From: Enhydrobacter aerosaccus
GTDB taxonomy: Bacteria; Pseudomonadota; Alphaproteobacteria; Reyranellales; Reyranellaceae
Assembly: GCA_903832005.1 (NCBI GenBank)
Contig: CAIKZO010000078.1
Span: 1-64,000, forward strand
Length of the DNA stretch: 64,000 bases
Reading direction: 5' to 3'
The notes beneath the pieces were generated by a model. The model was given only the letters and a program-made list of their open reading frames with translations, did not search any database and was not told where the DNA came from. This document shows positions 62,748 through 64,000 of the stretch, piece by piece (positions within the stretch are counted from its first letter, which is position 1; the number at the start of each line of letters is the position of its first letter). The translations under genes were made by a program, and so were the position numbers.

Positions 62748-63464
62748 ATGATCGACGTGCATTATTGGCCGACGCCAAACGGTTTCAAGATCACCATCAT
62801 GCTCGAGGAATGCGGCCTGCCGTACAAGATAGTGCCCGTGAACATCGGCACCGGCGAGCAGTTCAAGCCCGAGTTCCTGAAGATCAGCCCCAACAATCGG
62901 ATGCCCGCGATCGTCGATCACGAGCCGTCAGGTGGCGGCGAGCCGGTCGCCGTGTTCGAGTCGGGCGCCATCCTGCAATATCTCGCCGAGAAGACGGGCA
63001 AGTTCCTGCCGAAGGACCTGCGCGGCAAGTACGAGGTGCTGCAGTGGGTGAACTGGCAGATGGGCGGCCTCGGCCCGATGGCGGGGCAGGCCAATCACTT
63101 CCGCATGTACGCGCCGCAGTTCAATCCGGTCGAGGCGCTGAAATATGGCCAGGACCGGTACACCAACGAAGTGAATCGTCTGTTCGGCGTGCTGAACAAG
63201 CGCTTGGCTGATCGCGAGTTCGTGGCCGGCGCGATCTCGATTGCCGATTTCGCGATCTGGCCGTGGCTGGTGGGCTTCAAGAATTTTGGCCAGAACATCG
63301 CCGACTTCGCCAACCTGAACCGCTATTTCGAGGAGACGATGGGCAAGCGGCCTGCCGTTGTGAAAGGCAAGGCCGTCGGGCTGGAGCTGCGTCCGGTGCC
63401 GGGCATCAGCACCGACGAACAGCGCAAGATCCTGTTCGGCCAGACGGCTTCAGTAGTGCGCTAG
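62748..63464 (+). CDS. Glutathione S-transferase family protein
   Basis: A 238-residue GST of the Ure2p/YfcG-like branch. The N-terminal thioredoxin-like domain reads VHYWPTPNGFKITIMLEECG, NRMPAIVDHEP with cis-Pro and VFESGAILQYLAEKTGKFLP; the helical C-terminal domain has VNWQMGGLGPMAGQ and SIADFAIWPWLVG. YfcG-like proteins act as disulphide reductases or glutathione transferases. AGGAGACGCAAC precedes the ATG. Its TAG shares CTAG with the convergent hydantoinase gene. Confidence 0.93.
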   Translation: MIDVHYWPTPNGFKITIMLEECGLPYKIVPVNIGTGEQFKPEFLKISPNNRMPAIVDHEPSGGGEPVAVFESGAILQYLAEKTGKFLPKDLRGKYEVLQWVNWQMGGLGPMAGQANHFRMYAPQFNPVEALKYGQDRYTNEVNRLFGVLNKRLADREFVAGAISIADFAIWPWLVGFKNFGQNIADFANLNRYFEETMGKRPAVVKGKAVGLELRPVPGISTDEQRKILFGQTASVVR

Positions 63465-64000
63465 CGCGTCAGCAGGATCGCGCCCGACGGGTGAACCTCG
63501 CCGGTCCAGCCGGGCAGGACGAGGGTCGTGGCGTCGAGCTGGGTGACGATCGCGGGGCCAGAGATCTTGTCGCCGGCGCCCAGCGACGATCGCTCGTACA
63601 GCGGGACGTCGCGCGTACCGATGGCGAAGTGCACGGGCAGGGTTGCCGTCGACTTGGCGCCTGAGACTGCAGCCAGCAATGGACGCGGCGGTGCGGGCAT
63701 GCGGCCGGTCGCCTCGACGCGCAGGGTCACCAGTTCGATCGCGGAGTCGAGGGTGAAGCCGTAGAGCGTGCGGTGCGCTTCGGCGAAAGCCGCCTCGACG
63801 CCGGCCGCGTCGTCGACCCAGCCGATCGAGAGTTCGCTGCCCTGGCCGTGATAGCGCAGCAGCGCGATCTTCACTTGCTGGCGATCGGCGGGTGCCACTT
63901 TTTCTCCCGCCAGCCAATCGTCGGCCTGGCGGCTGAGTTCTCCATAGATCGCCTGGGCGCGTTCGAGATCGACGGCGCCCGCCTTGGGCAGGGTGCGGCT
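63461..64000 (-). CDS. Hydantoinase/oxoprolinase-type protein, C-terminal fragment (cut by window edge)
   Basis: The last 179 residues of a protein entering from beyond base 64000. The frame is open to the edge (starting SRTLPKAGAVDLERAQAIYG). The region contains TLYGFTLDSAIELVTLRVEA, GAGDKISGPAIVTQLDATTL and a final LPGWTGEVHPSGAILL, all typical of the C-terminus of HyuA/acetophenone-carboxylase-type ATP-dependent amidases. A GTG at 63898 begins an internal frame and is not the true start. A hyuB partner would be expected outside the window. Confidence 0.85.
   Translation of the reverse strand, partial: SRTLPKAGAVDLERAQAIYGELSRQADDWLAGEKVAPADRQQVKIALLRYHGQGSELSIGWVDDAAGVEAAFAEAHRTLYGFTLDSAIELVTLRVEATGRMPAPPRPLLAAVSGAKSTATLPVHFAIGTRDVPLYERSSLGAGDKISGPAIVTQLDATTLVLPGWTGEVHPSGAILLTR

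Noticed and set aside
1-64000. CRISPR arrays, tRNA or rRNA genes, insertion sequences, phage genes
   Set aside because: No regularly spaced repeats, cloverleaf-like sequence, transposase or integrase was recognised anywhere in the window.

Overview
The window is GC-rich chromosomal DNA from a bacterium, most likely an alphaproteobacterium of the Rhodospirillales/Reyranella kind. This is inferred from the gene order rpmG, S41 protease, DUF983, rnr, topA, dprA, plsY, pyrC, pyrB, from the abundance of Bug/TctC-type periplasmic binding proteins, and from ruvX lying close to gatCA. No rRNA, tRNA, CRISPR array, insertion sequence or phage gene was recognised. Genes are tightly packed, and no gene-free stretch exceeds 300 bases.

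Region 1 (1-7.75 kb) is catabolic. A LysR regulator is divergent from a Rieske oxygenase plus a Bug solute-binding protein. A flavin-dependent monooxygenase and a TetR regulator are divergent from a second Rieske oxygenase and an aldehyde dehydrogenase. The TetR/Rieske gap carries four 10-bp-phased GGTAC boxes. Region 2 (7.8-22.4 kb, mostly minus strand) is housekeeping: rpmG, a C-terminal-processing protease, DUF983, rnr overlapping topA, dprA, an MFS transporter, plsY, and a pyrC-like gene that has lost metal ligands, coupled to pyrB.

Region 3 (22.4-29.5 kb) starts with an isochorismatase-like hydrolase and a citrate synthase homologue fused to a MerR-type helix-turn-helix. The latter is divergent from a second citrate synthase across a promoter with MerR-like geometry. 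A phytanoyl-CoA dioxygenase/YceI/cytochrome b561/exported-protein operon, a 2OG-Fe(II) oxygenase and ruvX follow. Region 4 (29.5-33.9 kb) has a CPA1 antiporter with a C-terminal cyclic-nucleotide-binding domain, then gatC and gatA.

Region 5 (33.9-49.9 kb) is a 16-kb accessory block separating gatA from gatB, whose products form one heterotrimer with GatC. It holds a FAD oxidoreductase, a LysE exporter, a D-aminoacylase-like amidohydrolase, four Bug proteins, an IclR regulator with two matching operators, a peptide-type binding protein, a flavin monooxygenase, an AT-richer orphan gene and a lipoprotein adenosine deaminase. Near-identical promoter/operator segments (TTGC-N7-GCAA between -35 and -10) lie at both ends in opposite orientation.

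Region 6 (49.9-64 kb) holds gatB, a GH15 glucoamylase/trehalase-like enzyme, a lactonase-like metallo-hydrolase, an SGNH hydrolase interrupted by an in-frame TGA, a VOC protein, a class-C beta-lactamase-like hydrolase, an RND efflux pair, DUF1993, a polysaccharide deacetylase, a glutathione S-transferase, and the C-terminal end of a hydantoinase/oxoprolinase subunit cut by the window edge.
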